A DNA stretch of 15,747 nucleotides from CAZWRV01 sp964636325 (GCA_964636325.1 CAZWRV010000126.1:1-15747); one strand, 5' to 3'; positions 5,032-13,082 are shown, counted from the stretch's first letter. Translations and numbers: made by a program. The notes: generated from the letters alone by a model not told the origin.

Positions 5032-7860
5032 TCAGCCGGTGGTGTCGAGGATGCTTACGGACTTTCCGACGCCGAAGGTGCATTTTTCGAGGATTTCCTT
5101 CGGGAGCATGGGCGCGACGGTGAGCATGAAGTTGGCGTCGAGCTGGATGTCTATGTCGCCGTTTTCGGCGGTGTTCCATGAGAGGTTGATCCTGCCAGGA
5201 GGAGTATGGAACGCGATTTTTGCGGCTCTGAGGATGGAGAACATCGGGTTCAGGTATATCTTCCTGAATCCGGGCTCGGCGGCCCTTACGCCTGCGATCT
5301 CCTGTATTATGAAGATGTTGACCGCGCCTGATGCGCCGTAGCAGAGGCTTGTCTTCGGGACTTCGGCGCCGGCGACGGGGTCGAATTCCGACCAGAAGGT
5401 GTCGGCATTGGCCTCGATCATGCCGCCCCAGTAGAACTTGATGAAGTTGACACACCATTCGGCGTGGCCGAGCGAGAACAGAGTGTCGAGAAGGAAATAA
5501 TTGAAATATGGCGACGGGCATTTGCCGGTCTTTATGAACGGTTCCTTGTCGGAGAAGAGCTTGGCGATGATCTTGCCGGCCTCCGCCTTGCCGGGGATTC
5601 CTGCATATAAGGCGAGGATGTTGGTCTGGAGGGAGGCTCCGCCGGACTGCTTCCCGTCGGCGGCTACGCAGTCTGCGAAAAGGCCCTTATTGCCGTTCCA
5701 AGCGGTCTCGTTGAGGGCGGCGGCGATCTGGGATGCCCTGGCGCTGCATTTCGCGGCGGCTTCCGGGTCGTCCACGATGCCGTAGATGTCGGCTGAGGTG
5801 AGCAGGCATCGGCAGTAGAGCGCGTTCACGCCGGTGACCATCCCGTCCCTCCCGATGTCGGCGTAGTCAATAATGCAGCGGAGGCCGAATCTGGAGCCGA
5901 TGTCGGTTATCAGGCCGCTCTCGGGGTCCTCCAGCGTGGCGAAGTATTCCAGGAGGCGTCCGAGGTTGTGGACGAGGTCGAGGCAGAGCTTCTGGTTCCC
6001 GCACATCCTGTAGTGCTTGTAGAGCCAGAGGGGCCAGAGGAACGCGAAGTCCAGCACGTTGAAGTAGAAGTTGCCGGGGCAGACGGCGGGGATCATGCCG
6101 TTCTCGAACTGGGCGTCGGCGAATTCCCTGAGCGCCTTCTCTGACATCGAGTAGTTGCCGAAGCAGTACATCAGTGCGAGCGACTGTATCATGGCGTCGC
6201 CTATGCTCTGGATCTGGTAGCCGTTCGGGCTGTCCATGAAGGAGTTGGCCGCGGAGTTCCTCAGGGTCTTTATGCCTGACCTCCAAATATTGTTGAGAGT
6301 ATCGTCCAAGAAAGTCACCGCCGCTTCGTCCATGGGCCTGGAGAGCCTGTAGAAGGAGACCCCTGAAATCTTGACCTCGTCGGAGCACTTCCTGACGGAG
6401 AGCATGACGTAGCGGATCCCGGACGGTTCGAATCCGAAGAAGCCTGACGCCCCCCCCGCGAGGATGATCTGCCCGCTCCGCCTTCCGCACATGTCGAAGG
6501 CGGGGACTCCGTCCTCCTCGAGAATCTCGCCCAGCGTGACGTCCACGATGTCGTCCTTGCTGCCCTCGAGCTCGATGAACGGCAAGCCGAAGTAGAGCCT
6601 GCCGAGGTCGTAGATTACGTATTCCCGCTCCTCGAGGCCGTCGAGTTCGGGCTTGACGTCGGTCGCGTTGAAGTTGTGGTTCTGCAGCGCGGTCGAGACG
6701 TCGTTGTAGTTGTATTTCGTGGCCCTGAAATAAAGGGATCCGGAGATTTTCTCCACGTTGAGTGCGCCCGTGACGGACTCATACGGCATCTTGAGGGGCC
6801 CTGCGATCATCCATCCCTCCGGCGCCCTGGGATCGGTCTTGGAGAGGAATCTGATGTCGTCGTCGAGGAGTCCGGGCATGCTGAGGAAGAGGCCCATCCC
6901 GCTGTTCCGGCACTCCTGAACCACGAGTATGCGGTTCCAGCCGTTCGAGAGGGGGATTTGGACTTCGAGGCGTGTTTCGGAGGGCGCCTTTTCGAGGTAT
7001 AGCCTGGGCGTCCTGCGCGCTTCGTTTTCCGCGCCGTATTCGGCAGCCAGCCTGGTGTTGACGAATATCTTGAACGGGGAGTCGGAGGTCGCGACGGCGG
7101 GCACGTTGACCCCGCCCTGGCTGAAGACATAGGTCTCGGCGGCGCAGACGTTGCCGCCGGGGCTTGCAAGCGGAAGCCCTGAGAAGGAGACGTGCGTGGT
7201 CGCGTTGGTCTTCGCGAACTTGCCCTTGAGGAGGGGTGGGACGGGGTCGAGCTGTTCGCAGTTGAGCGGAGGGAGCGGAGATATTTCGAGTCTGCCCTCC
7301 ATGGCCGAGAGCGGCCTGATGATGTCGGGCTTCCTCCAGGCGTCAGCGGCGAAGCCGGGCATCGTCCAGCCATGGGGGTAGCTGTTGAAATCCAGGTTTT
7401 CGGTGAAGCCGTTTCCGAACGACCTGCGGGGCATGTTTTCCATGAAGCAGTCGCCGTCGTCGCTGAGCCATTTCGCGTCGGTCCAGACGAAGGGCTGGTT
7501 GTCCATGTTGACCTGGCACCATAGACCGGGGCGCTTTACGTGCCTGGAGTACTGCGGAAGGCCTGTGGCGTGGACGATGACGGCGATCGCGTTGAGGCCG
7601 GTCTCGAGGTAGAAGGATATGTCGTAGCATTCGGCATAGGATCTTTCCCGAGACTGGGGGGGCGGGCCGTAGCCGATCTGCCTGCCGTTGATCAGGAGGT
7701 GGTAGGAGCTGTGGGCGCATATCCAAAGCTCGGCGGAGACACCGATGCCCTCGACCCGGACCTCCCTCCTGAAGAATCGGAAAAGGTTGTCCTTGTCGTT
7801 TTCGGAGCTGCTCCAGATCCATTCTCCGAGCATTTTTTCCGGAAGTTTCTGTACGGCCAT
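5032..7860 (-). CDS. GH78-like alpha-L-rhamnosidase family protein
   Basis: This is a 942-residue protein with no signal peptide, so probably cytoplasmic. The order matches bacterial GH78 proteins: an N-terminal beta domain (GEWIWSS...FRFFRREV, residues about 10-40, then NGRQIGYGP), further beta domains to about 510, an (alpha/alpha)6 barrel about 515-880, and a small C-terminal beta domain. GH78 enzymes remove terminal L-rhamnose. However, the family motif DCPxRDERxGWxGD appears here as DSPNGYQIQSIGD (543-555), with Gln549 where the general-acid Glu is expected. TFWSEFD (821-827) resembles the conserved TxWE region. Activity or sugar specificity may therefore differ. An upstream ATG at 7950 falls inside a dispersed repeat and adds non-homologous residues, so MAVQKLPEK at 7860 was chosen (GGGGA about 6 bases upstream, weak). 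Confidence 0.8.
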   Translation of the reverse strand: MAVQKLPEKMLGEWIWSSSENDKDNLFRFFRREVRVEGIGVSAELWICAHSSYHLLINGRQIGYGPPPQSRERSYAECYDISFYLETGLNAIAVIVHATGLPQYSRHVKRPGLWCQVNMDNQPFVWTDAKWLSDDGDCFMENMPRRSFGNGFTENLDFNSYPHGWTMPGFAADAWRKPDIIRPLSAMEGRLEISPLPPLNCEQLDPVPPLLKGKFAKTNATTHVSFSGLPLASPGGNVCAAETYVFSQGGVNVPAVATSDSPFKIFVNTRLAAEYGAENEARRTPRLYLEKAPSETRLEVQIPLSNGWNRILVVQECRNSGMGLFLSMPGLLDDDIRFLSKTDPRAPEGWMIAGPLKMPYESVTGALNVEKISGSLYFRATKYNYNDVSTALQNHNFNATDVKPELDGLEEREYVIYDLGRLYFGLPFIELEGSKDDIVDVTLGEILEEDGVPAFDMCGRRSGQIILAGGASGFFGFEPSGIRYVMLSVRKCSDEVKISGVSFYRLSRPMDEAAVTFLDDTLNNIWRSGIKTLRNSAANSFMDSPNGYQIQSIGDAMIQSLALMYCFGNYSMSEKALREFADAQFENGMIPAVCPGNFYFNVLDFAFLWPLWLYKHYRMCGNQKLCLDLVHNLGRLLEYFATLEDPESGLITDIGSRFGLRCIIDYADIGRDGMVTGVNALYCRCLLTSADIYGIVDDPEAAAKCSARASQIAAALNETAWNGNKGLFADCVAADGKQSGGASLQTNILALYAGIPGKAEAGKIIAKLFSDKEPFIKTGKCPSPYFNYFLLDTLFSLGHAEWCVNFIKFYWGGMIEANADTFWSEFDPVAGAEVPKTSLCYGASGAVNIFIIQEIAGVRAAEPGFRKIYLNPMFSILRAAKIAFHTPPGRINLSWNTAENGDIDIQLDANFMLTVAPMLPKEILEKCTFGVGKSVSILDTTG

Positions 7861-7931
7861 GTGGATCCCCGTTCTAAAAACCGAAGGACAATATGGCGCG
7901 CCCGTCGGAAAAATCAACCGTGCGGCGTCAT

Positions 7932-8026
7932 AATTAGGATACTTTCTCAAAAAGTTCTAGCGCAAAAGCGTGCATGTGTCTATGGAATTCATTGAATTTT
8001 GGGTTGCGGGCGAAGCCCGCCTTAGG
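7932..8026 (-). repeat. 95-bp dispersed repeat, copy B (inverted)
   Basis: This is the reverse complement of 239-333 at 90 of 95 positions. Beyond AAGTATCCTAATT the two copies diverge: copy A runs into the mobile element, whereas copy B continues toward the rhamnosidase-like gene, whose start lies 71 bases further along the minus strand. It may contribute to the leader of that gene. Confidence 0.9.
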
Positions 8027-8032
8027 TAAATA

Positions 8033-8060
8033 TTCAGTGGAAAGGGCGTAGTTCACTGAA
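8033..8060 (+). repeat. Short hairpin repeat, member 2
   Basis: TTCAGTG (8033-8039) and CACTGAA (8054-8060) pair perfectly around GAAAGGGCGTAGTT. The loop and stem resemble 4993-5020. It directly follows copy B of the 95-bp repeat. A weaker relative is the minus-strand sequence at 50-29 (TATTCAGCGAAGTATGTAGCC). Confidence 0.55.
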
Positions 8061-8097
8061 ATCAGCGTGAATTCGACAAATCCCTATTCCCCACGAA

Positions 8098-8577
8098 TCA
8101 GGATATGAAATCCGCCGCGGCGGTCACTTGAAGCTGGGGATCACGATACCGCGCAGTATGCCATGCGTAGAAATCCCTCTGGTAGCAGAGCGGGCTGTCG
8201 GGGTCGAATAGGCCGACGGGCCTTCAGATCCCCCAGGTCGCCCTTAACCTGCTCGCGGTACTGCTCCTCGTTGCTGAGCCTTATACCGAACTTCCGGTAG
8301 TCTATAGGCGGAGAAGGCACAGGATAAAGCTTCCCGTCCTGGGGCAGATAGCTGCGGACAACGTCTCCGCCCGCCGACCACACATACTGCAGGTAGTGCC
8401 AGCCGACGTAGATGCCAGTAAGGACGTATATGCCGTAGACGACCGGATCCTTGGGGTTGCCGTTAAGGATGAAAACGCCGACGCCATCCCCGGAAGAAAC
8501 ACCGCCAGGGAAAACAGCGCGGCATGAAATTCAAGTTCTCTTGACACTGCTCCCTTCCATGCTATCTTATGCGACAC
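8098..8577 (-). pseudogene. Frameshifted small membrane-protein gene, unknown function
   Basis: Coding signal runs along the minus strand but changes frame twice. The first part, from a GTG at 8577, gives a hydrophobic segment (HAALFSLAVFLPG). One base missing in the G run near 8488-8491 shifts it to a frame encoding VGVFILNGNPKDPVVYGIYV and a WHYLQYVW stretch, then PSPPIDYRKFG and a charged segment ending GDLGDLKA. An extra base near 8218-8222 then shifts it to a frame reading VGLFDPDSPLCYQRDFYAW and ending at a TGA at 8100-8098. Joined, these make about 160 residues with two likely membrane segments. The family is not recognised. Both shifts fall in short homopolymer runs, so assembly or sequencing error is as likely as true decay. 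Confidence 0.5.
8541..8568 (+). promoter_or_regulatory. Sigma-70 promoter for the histidine kinase gene
   Basis: A perfect TTGACA -35 (8541-8546) is followed after 16 bases by TATCTT (8563-8568). The expected transcript start is around 8575, only a few bases before the ATG at 8579. Either the kinase mRNA is nearly leaderless or translation starts at 8666. Confidence 0.55.
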
Positions 8578-8578
8578 G

Positions 8579-9805
8579 ATGTCACATCACGCCGACCCTA
8601 ACCACAACGACATCTTGGCACAGGCGCGGATCGGGAAACCTGAAAACACTGACGGACAAACGGCAATGGACAAAGGCATAAACGGGATATACGGCCATCT
8701 GGACTCGGAGAATCTCGCGTCGGTATTGAAGCAGCTCCGTGAGCGCGGCTTCCTGCAGACGGTGTTCAACACGATCCACGAGGGCATCGTTGTGGTCGAC
8801 AGGCGTCTTAGGATCCGTTATGCGAACAAGGCGGCCTTCGCCTTCCTCGGGCTTCCGGAAAATGCGGTGAACCAGCACATCGGCCGTTTCATCAGGGATG
8901 TGAAGTGGGACGACATCTTCAGCGAAAAGGAGGACGAGTGGTACAAGACCTCCAGGCGCGAGATCGAGGTGCTCTATCCCGTCCCGCGGCGCCTGATGTT
9001 CTACATCGTCCCCCACCAGACGGAGCGCGGGACCGCGGTGATAATACTTCACGACATCACCGAGGCGGTCAGGAGCACGACGAAGAAGATTGAGACGGAG
9101 AAGATGCACATGATCTCGCTTCTTGCGGCGGGGGTTGCGCATGAGATCGGGAATCCGCTGAACAGCCTGGGCCTACACCTCCAGCTTCTCAGGCGGCTCC
9201 TCGAGAAGGACAAAAGGAGGAAGACGGCCGACGAGGCCACGGAGCTGCTGACGATCGCGGAGAACGAGGCCCGGAGACTGAACCACATCATCAGGGAGTT
9301 CCTACAGGCGGTAAGGCCGGTGCCGCTCGAGCTGAGGCCGGTGAACCTTGAGGAGATAACCGGAGAGGTGCTGAACCTGAACGGTCAGGAGATCGCCGAC
9401 AGGCTCATCACGGTGAAAAGCGTATGGCCCGAGGACACCCCGCCGGTCGTCCTCGGCGACGAGAACCAGCTCAAGCAGGCCATCTACAACATCGTAAAGA
9501 ACGCCATGCAGGCGATGCCCGGCGGCGGCACGCTGTCAATCAACTGCCGCCATCTGGACAACGAGGCCGAGATTTCCTTTGCGGACACCGGGATAGGGAT
9601 TTCGCCGGAGCATATCGCGAACATCTTCGACCCGTATTACACGACCCGCAGCGAGGGGAGCGGCCTCGGCCTGATGATCGTCGAAAGGATCATCAGGGAC
9701 CACGGCGCCCGGATAAGCGTCGACAGCGGCGTCGGCAAGGGGACGACCTTCACGATCAGCTTCCCGCTCAACAGCAAGAAGGTGAGGCTGCTGCCGCCGG
9801 CGTAA
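8579..9805 (+). CDS. PAS-domain sensor histidine kinase, NtrB/AtoS-like
   Basis: This is a 408-residue protein with no membrane segment, so a cytoplasmic sensor. A PAS domain covers about 58-165 (FNTIHEGIVVVDRRLRIRYA). The dimerisation and phosphoacceptor helix carries the H box LLAAGVAHEIGNPLNSL, with His188 as the expected phosphorylation site. The ATPase domain has the N box (NIVKNAMQAM, Asn304 and Asn308), the G1 box DTGIG (336-340), GSGLGL (360-365) and a GKGTTF end. The kinase would phosphorylate the response regulator encoded 61 bp downstream. The signal sensed by the PAS domain is unknown. The ATG at 8579 is very close to the predicted transcript start. MDKGING at 8666 is the alternative start and begins nearer the conserved part. 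Neither has a good RBS. Confidence 0.9.
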   Translation: MSHHADPNHNDILAQARIGKPENTDGQTAMDKGINGIYGHLDSENLASVLKQLRERGFLQTVFNTIHEGIVVVDRRLRIRYANKAAFAFLGLPENAVNQHIGRFIRDVKWDDIFSEKEDEWYKTSRREIEVLYPVPRRLMFYIVPHQTERGTAVIILHDITEAVRSTTKKIETEKMHMISLLAAGVAHEIGNPLNSLGLHLQLLRRLLEKDKRRKTADEATELLTIAENEARRLNHIIREFLQAVRPVPLELRPVNLEEITGEVLNLNGQEIADRLITVKSVWPEDTPPVVLGDENQLKQAIYNIVKNAMQAMPGGGTLSINCRHLDNEAEISFADTGIGISPEHIANIFDPYYTTRSEGSGLGLMIVERIIRDHGARISVDSGVGKGTTFTISFPLNSKKVRLLPPA

Positions 9806-9866
9806 GAACAATTGACAATGAAAAATTAGCAATTATCAGGCAATAACAATAACGCTTAACCTGCAG

Positions 9867-11246
9867 ATGAATTCCTTGAGAAAACACAGCATACTGATAG
9901 TCGACGACGAGAAGAACGCGCGGGACGCGCTGAACCGCCTCCTGGGGGCGCGCTACGAGGTGACTCTAGCGGAGGACGGGACCCGGGCGGTCAACCTGCT
10001 GAGGCGCCACAGCTACGACGTCGTCCTGACAGACCTGAAGATGCCGGGCGCGGACGGCATGCAGGTCCTTGCCGAGGCCCTGAGGAAGACTCCGCCGCCG
10101 CAGTGCATCGTTTTGACGGCCTACGGGACGGTGCAGACGGCGGTGGAGGCGGTGAAGCAGGGGGCTTTCGACTACATCGAGAAGCCTCTCAACCTGGAAC
10201 GGGTCGAGATCGCGGTCAAGAGGGCCCTGGAGTCCAAGGCGCTCGCCGAGGAGAACAAGGATCTGCGCCGGCGCCTCTCGGAAAAGTTCGGGCCTGAAAA
10301 CATCATCGGCCAGTCCTCCTCGATGCACCACATCATCGAGACCGTCAAGCTCGTCGCGCCCTCGCGCTCCACAGTCCTCATCACCGGCGAAAGCGGCACA
10401 GGCAAGGAGCTCGTCGCCCAGGCGATACATTCCCTGAGCGGAAGGAGGGGCGCATTCGTCCCGGTACATTGCGCGGCCCTGCCCCTCACGCTCCTTGAAA
10501 GCGAGCTCTTCGGCCACGAGAAGGGGGCGTTCACCGGGGCGGCCGAAAGGAGGAAGGGCAGATTCGAACTCGCCGACGCCGGCACTTTGTTCCTGGACGA
10601 GATCAGCGAGATTGACCAGTCCGTCCAGGTGAAGATACTCCGGGCCCTGGAGACCAGGACCTTCGAACGCGTCGGCGGCACCGAGCCCGTGCTCTCCGAC
10701 ACGCGGGTGCTCGCGGCCACGAACAAGGACCTAATGTCGCTTGTCAGCGAAGGCAAGTTCAGGGAGGATCTCTTCTACAGGCTCTACGTCGTCACCATCA
10801 ACATACCTCCCCTCCGGGACAGGAAGGAGGACATCCCCCTGCTGGTCAAGCACTACCTGGACGTCTTCGCGAAGGAGAACGGCCGGGGGCCGATCGCGAT
10901 CTCCGACGATGCGATGAACGCCCTCGTCGAATACAGATGGCCGGGCAACATCCGCGAACTGCGCAACTGCGTGGAGCGCATGGTAGTCCTATCAAGGAAG
11001 AATCTGCTGGACATTGCGAGCGTTCCGTCAGGCATGAAGCAGGCGGCCGTCAGGATCAAGGGCGCAGGCACGCTGTCATGCAACATCCATGAGAACGAGA
11101 GCATGCTCATACAAAAGGCGCTTGAAAGCTCGCGCGGCAACATCTCGAAGGCCTCCCAGATATTGGGCATCAGCAGACGGACCCTCCACCGGAAGCTCAA
11201 GAAGATGAGGGGGGAAGACGGCAGCAGCCCGCCCGAGGTCCAATAA
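9867..11246 (+). CDS. NtrC-family sigma-54-dependent response regulator
   Basis: This is a 459-residue protein with the full three-domain layout. The receiver domain (8-120) has the acidic pair Asp13/Asp14, phosphoacceptor Asp56 in LTDLKMPG, Thr84 and Lys106. The AAA+ domain (about 143-380) has Walker A GESGTGKE (174-181), the sigma-54 contact loop GAFTGA (220-225), Walker B LFLDE (241-245) and FREDLFYRL (298-306). The C-terminal Fis-type helix-turn-helix spans about 425-446 (ISKASQILGISRRTLHRKLKK). It should activate sigma-54 promoters after phosphorylation by the adjacent kinase. No -24/-12 promoter was recognised in this window, so its targets may lie elsewhere. The intergenic gap before it is AT-rich and has no clear RBS. 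Confidence 0.95.
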   Translation: MNSLRKHSILIVDDEKNARDALNRLLGARYEVTLAEDGTRAVNLLRRHSYDVVLTDLKMPGADGMQVLAEALRKTPPPQCIVLTAYGTVQTAVEAVKQGAFDYIEKPLNLERVEIAVKRALESKALAEENKDLRRRLSEKFGPENIIGQSSSMHHIIETVKLVAPSRSTVLITGESGTGKELVAQAIHSLSGRRGAFVPVHCAALPLTLLESELFGHEKGAFTGAAERRKGRFELADAGTLFLDEISEIDQSVQVKILRALETRTFERVGGTEPVLSDTRVLAATNKDLMSLVSEGKFREDLFYRLYVVTINIPPLRDRKEDIPLLVKHYLDVFAKENGRGPIAISDDAMNALVEYRWPGNIRELRNCVERMVVLSRKNLLDIASVPSGMKQAAVRIKGAGTLSCNIHENESMLIQKALESSRGNISKASQILGISRRTLHRKLKKMRGEDGSSPPEVQ

Positions 11247-11306
11247 ATCCATATTTTCCGCCGTCCAGCATTGAATCAGGCAGATGCATGCTGTATTGTA
11301 TTAGTC

Positions 11307-11336
11307 TTGATTGACATCCAAATTTACATATATACA
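11307..11336 (+). promoter_or_regulatory. Candidate promoter for the three-gene cluster
   Basis: TTGATT (11307-11312) with an 18-base spacer to TATACA (11331-11336) sits in an AT-rich patch about 29 bases before the start codon at 11365. An overlapping TTGACA (11311) has spacing too short for that -10. It suggests that the downstream genes are transcribed independently of the two-component pair. Confidence 0.4.
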
Positions 11337-11354
11337 CCAACATTTCTCTTCTGT

Positions 11355-11359
11355 GGAGG
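11355..11359 (+). promoter_or_regulatory. RBS fixing the start of the proline-rich protein
   Basis: GGAGG lies 5 bases before the ATG at 11365 and is the strongest ribosome binding site among the plus-strand genes here. It argues against an in-frame ATG at 11311, which falls inside the promoter-like sequence. Confidence 0.7.
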
Positions 11360-11364
11360 ATAAA

Positions 11365-12651
11365 ATGGCCGACAATCCCAATCCTGAAAAGAAGGTCGTA
11401 GTCCTTTCGCCTGCCGGCTCCAAAGTGAAGCCCTCGGATCTCACCAGGCCCACGCCGATCGTCGGGCCGGAAATTTCCGATCCCATGAAGAGCAGGGACT
11501 CCGACACAACCTCTTTCAAGAAGCTCGAACCGGGCGCATCCGACAACACGGGGAAGAAGACCATCAAGCTCAAGCCGCTCAAGCCCAAGGAGGATGGGGA
11601 GAAGCCGTCCGAGAAGAAGCCTATCAGCCTCGACGCTTTCAAGACTTCCAAGTCCGATGAGCCGTCAGCACCCCCGTCGCCAGCCCAGGCACCGCAGGTC
11701 AACGACTCTTCCGAGGACGACGACGCCACGGTCAAAATAGAGAAAATTCCAAAACCGCCGCCGGCGCCGCCGCCCCCCAAGGCGGACAGCATGGCGATAC
11801 CCGGGGCCAAGCAGACCATCAAGCTCAGGCCTTCCGCCACGACTCCGACAGTTGCGCCGTCCGATGGCGGAGAGTCCCCAAGGCCTCTTTCTCCGGCGAC
11901 CGTGAAGCTGAAACCTTCCCCTAGCCCGGCGCCGGTGCCGACGCCTCCACCAGAAGGCGCCGCTGACGAACCGGGGGGCGAACAGCCAGGTGAAGATACC
12001 GTTCCCGTCCAGAAGAAGACCATCAAGCTTTCACCGTCCAAGCCAACTTCTGCCGGCGAAATACCAATTCCGCCCATGCCGGGCGCCGAGGCGCCACTAC
12101 CCCCGGACGAGGAACCCACCATACCCATGCAGAAGAAGACGATCAAGCTGTCGCCCGTCAAGGCCGCCGGCGCCACTCCGGCCGCACCGCTTAAGATGCC
12201 GGAGGAAACGCCCCAGGATCAGTCCAAGCCTTCCGCTCCGACCGTGAAGCTTCCTCCGGAACCTCCGACAGTGAAACTGCCGCCGATGCAGGGAGGAGCC
12301 CCTCCTCCTCCTCCTCCGCCGCCGCCTCCGCCTCAGGAACAGCAGCAGCCCGCCAAGCGCACGCTCAGGCTCACGAAGACATCCCACGCGCCCCCGCCGG
12401 CGGAAGGCGGCGCACCCCAGCTTGCGCCGCTGGGCGGAGAGCAGGCCGCGCCCTCGCCGCAAGGCGAACAGCCCGTCCCCGTCGGCGAACCCACGGTCTC
12501 GCAGGAACCGAGCATTATATTCACCATTGCGGCAGTCCTGACTTTCGTCATCCTGGCGTATCTGCTCTGGATTGTCGTCGGCCAGTACGGATCGCAGTAC
12601 ATGGGCTGGGAGAACGTCAATGTCCCGGGCGTGAGCGGCAAGGTGAAATAG
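11365..12651 (+). CDS. Proline-rich tail-anchored membrane protein with repeated TIKLxP motifs
   Basis: This is a 428-residue protein of unknown family. Residues 1-380 are Pro/Ala/Lys/Glu-rich and probably disordered. They carry a recurring T-[IVL]-[KR]-L-x-P motif: TIKLKP (66), TIKLRP (151), TVKLKP (179), TIKLSP (219), TIKLSP (259), TVKLPP (293), TVKLPP (302), plus looser forms TVKIEK (122) and TLRLTK (333). Four of them (TIKL at 66, 151, 219 and 259) follow KK or KQ. An 11-proline run spans 313-323. A single membrane helix (SIIFTIAAVLTFVILAYLLW, 383-402) near the C-terminus suggests a tail anchor, with the long tail in the cytoplasm and about 25 residues outside. The repeated motifs look like docking sites for a partner, possibly after Thr phosphorylation. 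That is inference. The STAS gene follows after 29 bp. Confidence 0.8.
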   Translation: MADNPNPEKKVVVLSPAGSKVKPSDLTRPTPIVGPEISDPMKSRDSDTTSFKKLEPGASDNTGKKTIKLKPLKPKEDGEKPSEKKPISLDAFKTSKSDEPSAPPSPAQAPQVNDSSEDDDATVKIEKIPKPPPAPPPPKADSMAIPGAKQTIKLRPSATTPTVAPSDGGESPRPLSPATVKLKPSPSPAPVPTPPPEGAADEPGGEQPGEDTVPVQKKTIKLSPSKPTSAGEIPIPPMPGAEAPLPPDEEPTIPMQKKTIKLSPVKAAGATPAAPLKMPEETPQDQSKPSAPTVKLPPEPPTVKLPPMQGGAPPPPPPPPPPPQEQQQPAKRTLRLTKTSHAPPPAEGGAPQLAPLGGEQAAPSPQGEQPVPVGEPTVSQEPSIIFTIAAVLTFVILAYLLWIVVGQYGSQYMGWENVNVPGVSGKVK

Positions 12652-12680
12652 CACGGCACCATTTTAAATATCTACCGGGA

Positions 12681-13082
12681 ATGAAAGACAACACAGCTTT
12701 CCAGATAAAGAGCCACAGGGACAAGAAGGTACCTTCCATCCTTCTCATGGGCAAGCTGACTTCCGAATCAGCCTCGCACCTTGAAAAGGAGTTCGAGAAG
12801 ATCATCGCCGAAGGGCACACCAGGACCCTTCTCGACCTGCGCGAAGTGCAGCTCATAACAAGCGCGGCGCTCCGCGTTTTCCTCACATACGCGAAGAAGT
12901 TCAAGAAGACCAACGGCAAGATCGTCTTCCACAGCATGCCCAATTCGGTCTACTCCCTCTTCGAAACCGTCGGCTTCACCCAGATACTCACCATATGCAA
13001 GGACGAGGAGGAGGCCCTGGTAATGATCGAAGAAAGCATCGACGTCGCCGGCAACGCGGCCCCGCCGCCGCACAGGAAATAG
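12681..13082 (+). CDS. STAS-domain protein, anti-anti-sigma factor-like
   Basis: This 133-residue protein fits the SpoIIAA/RsbV-type STAS fold: PSILLMGKLTSESASHLEKE, LLDLREVQLITSAALRVFL, then GKIVFHSMP and VYSLFETVGFTQILTICKDEEEA. Ser61 (in ITSAALRV) sits where family members are phosphorylated by an anti-sigma kinase, although the usual D-S-S-G pattern is altered. Classic members release a sigma factor by binding its anti-sigma kinase, and other STAS domains act as signalling adaptors. No anti-sigma kinase, PP2C phosphatase or sigma factor is encoded nearby. The last 12 residues (AGNAAPPPHRK) are a short Pro-rich tail. The RBS is weak. The next gene begins 6 bases after its stop, so the two are co-transcribed. 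Confidence 0.85.
   Translation: MKDNTAFQIKSHRDKKVPSILLMGKLTSESASHLEKEFEKIIAEGHTRTLLDLREVQLITSAALRVFLTYAKKFKKTNGKIVFHSMPNSVYSLFETVGFTQILTICKDEEEALVMIEESIDVAGNAAPPPHRK

Noticed and set aside
7861..7950. 30-residue N-terminal extension of the rhamnosidase-like protein from an ATG at 7950
   Set aside because: The extended start lies in dispersed repeat copy B, and its residues do not resemble the family's start. MAVQKLPEKMLGEWIWSS is the natural beginning.
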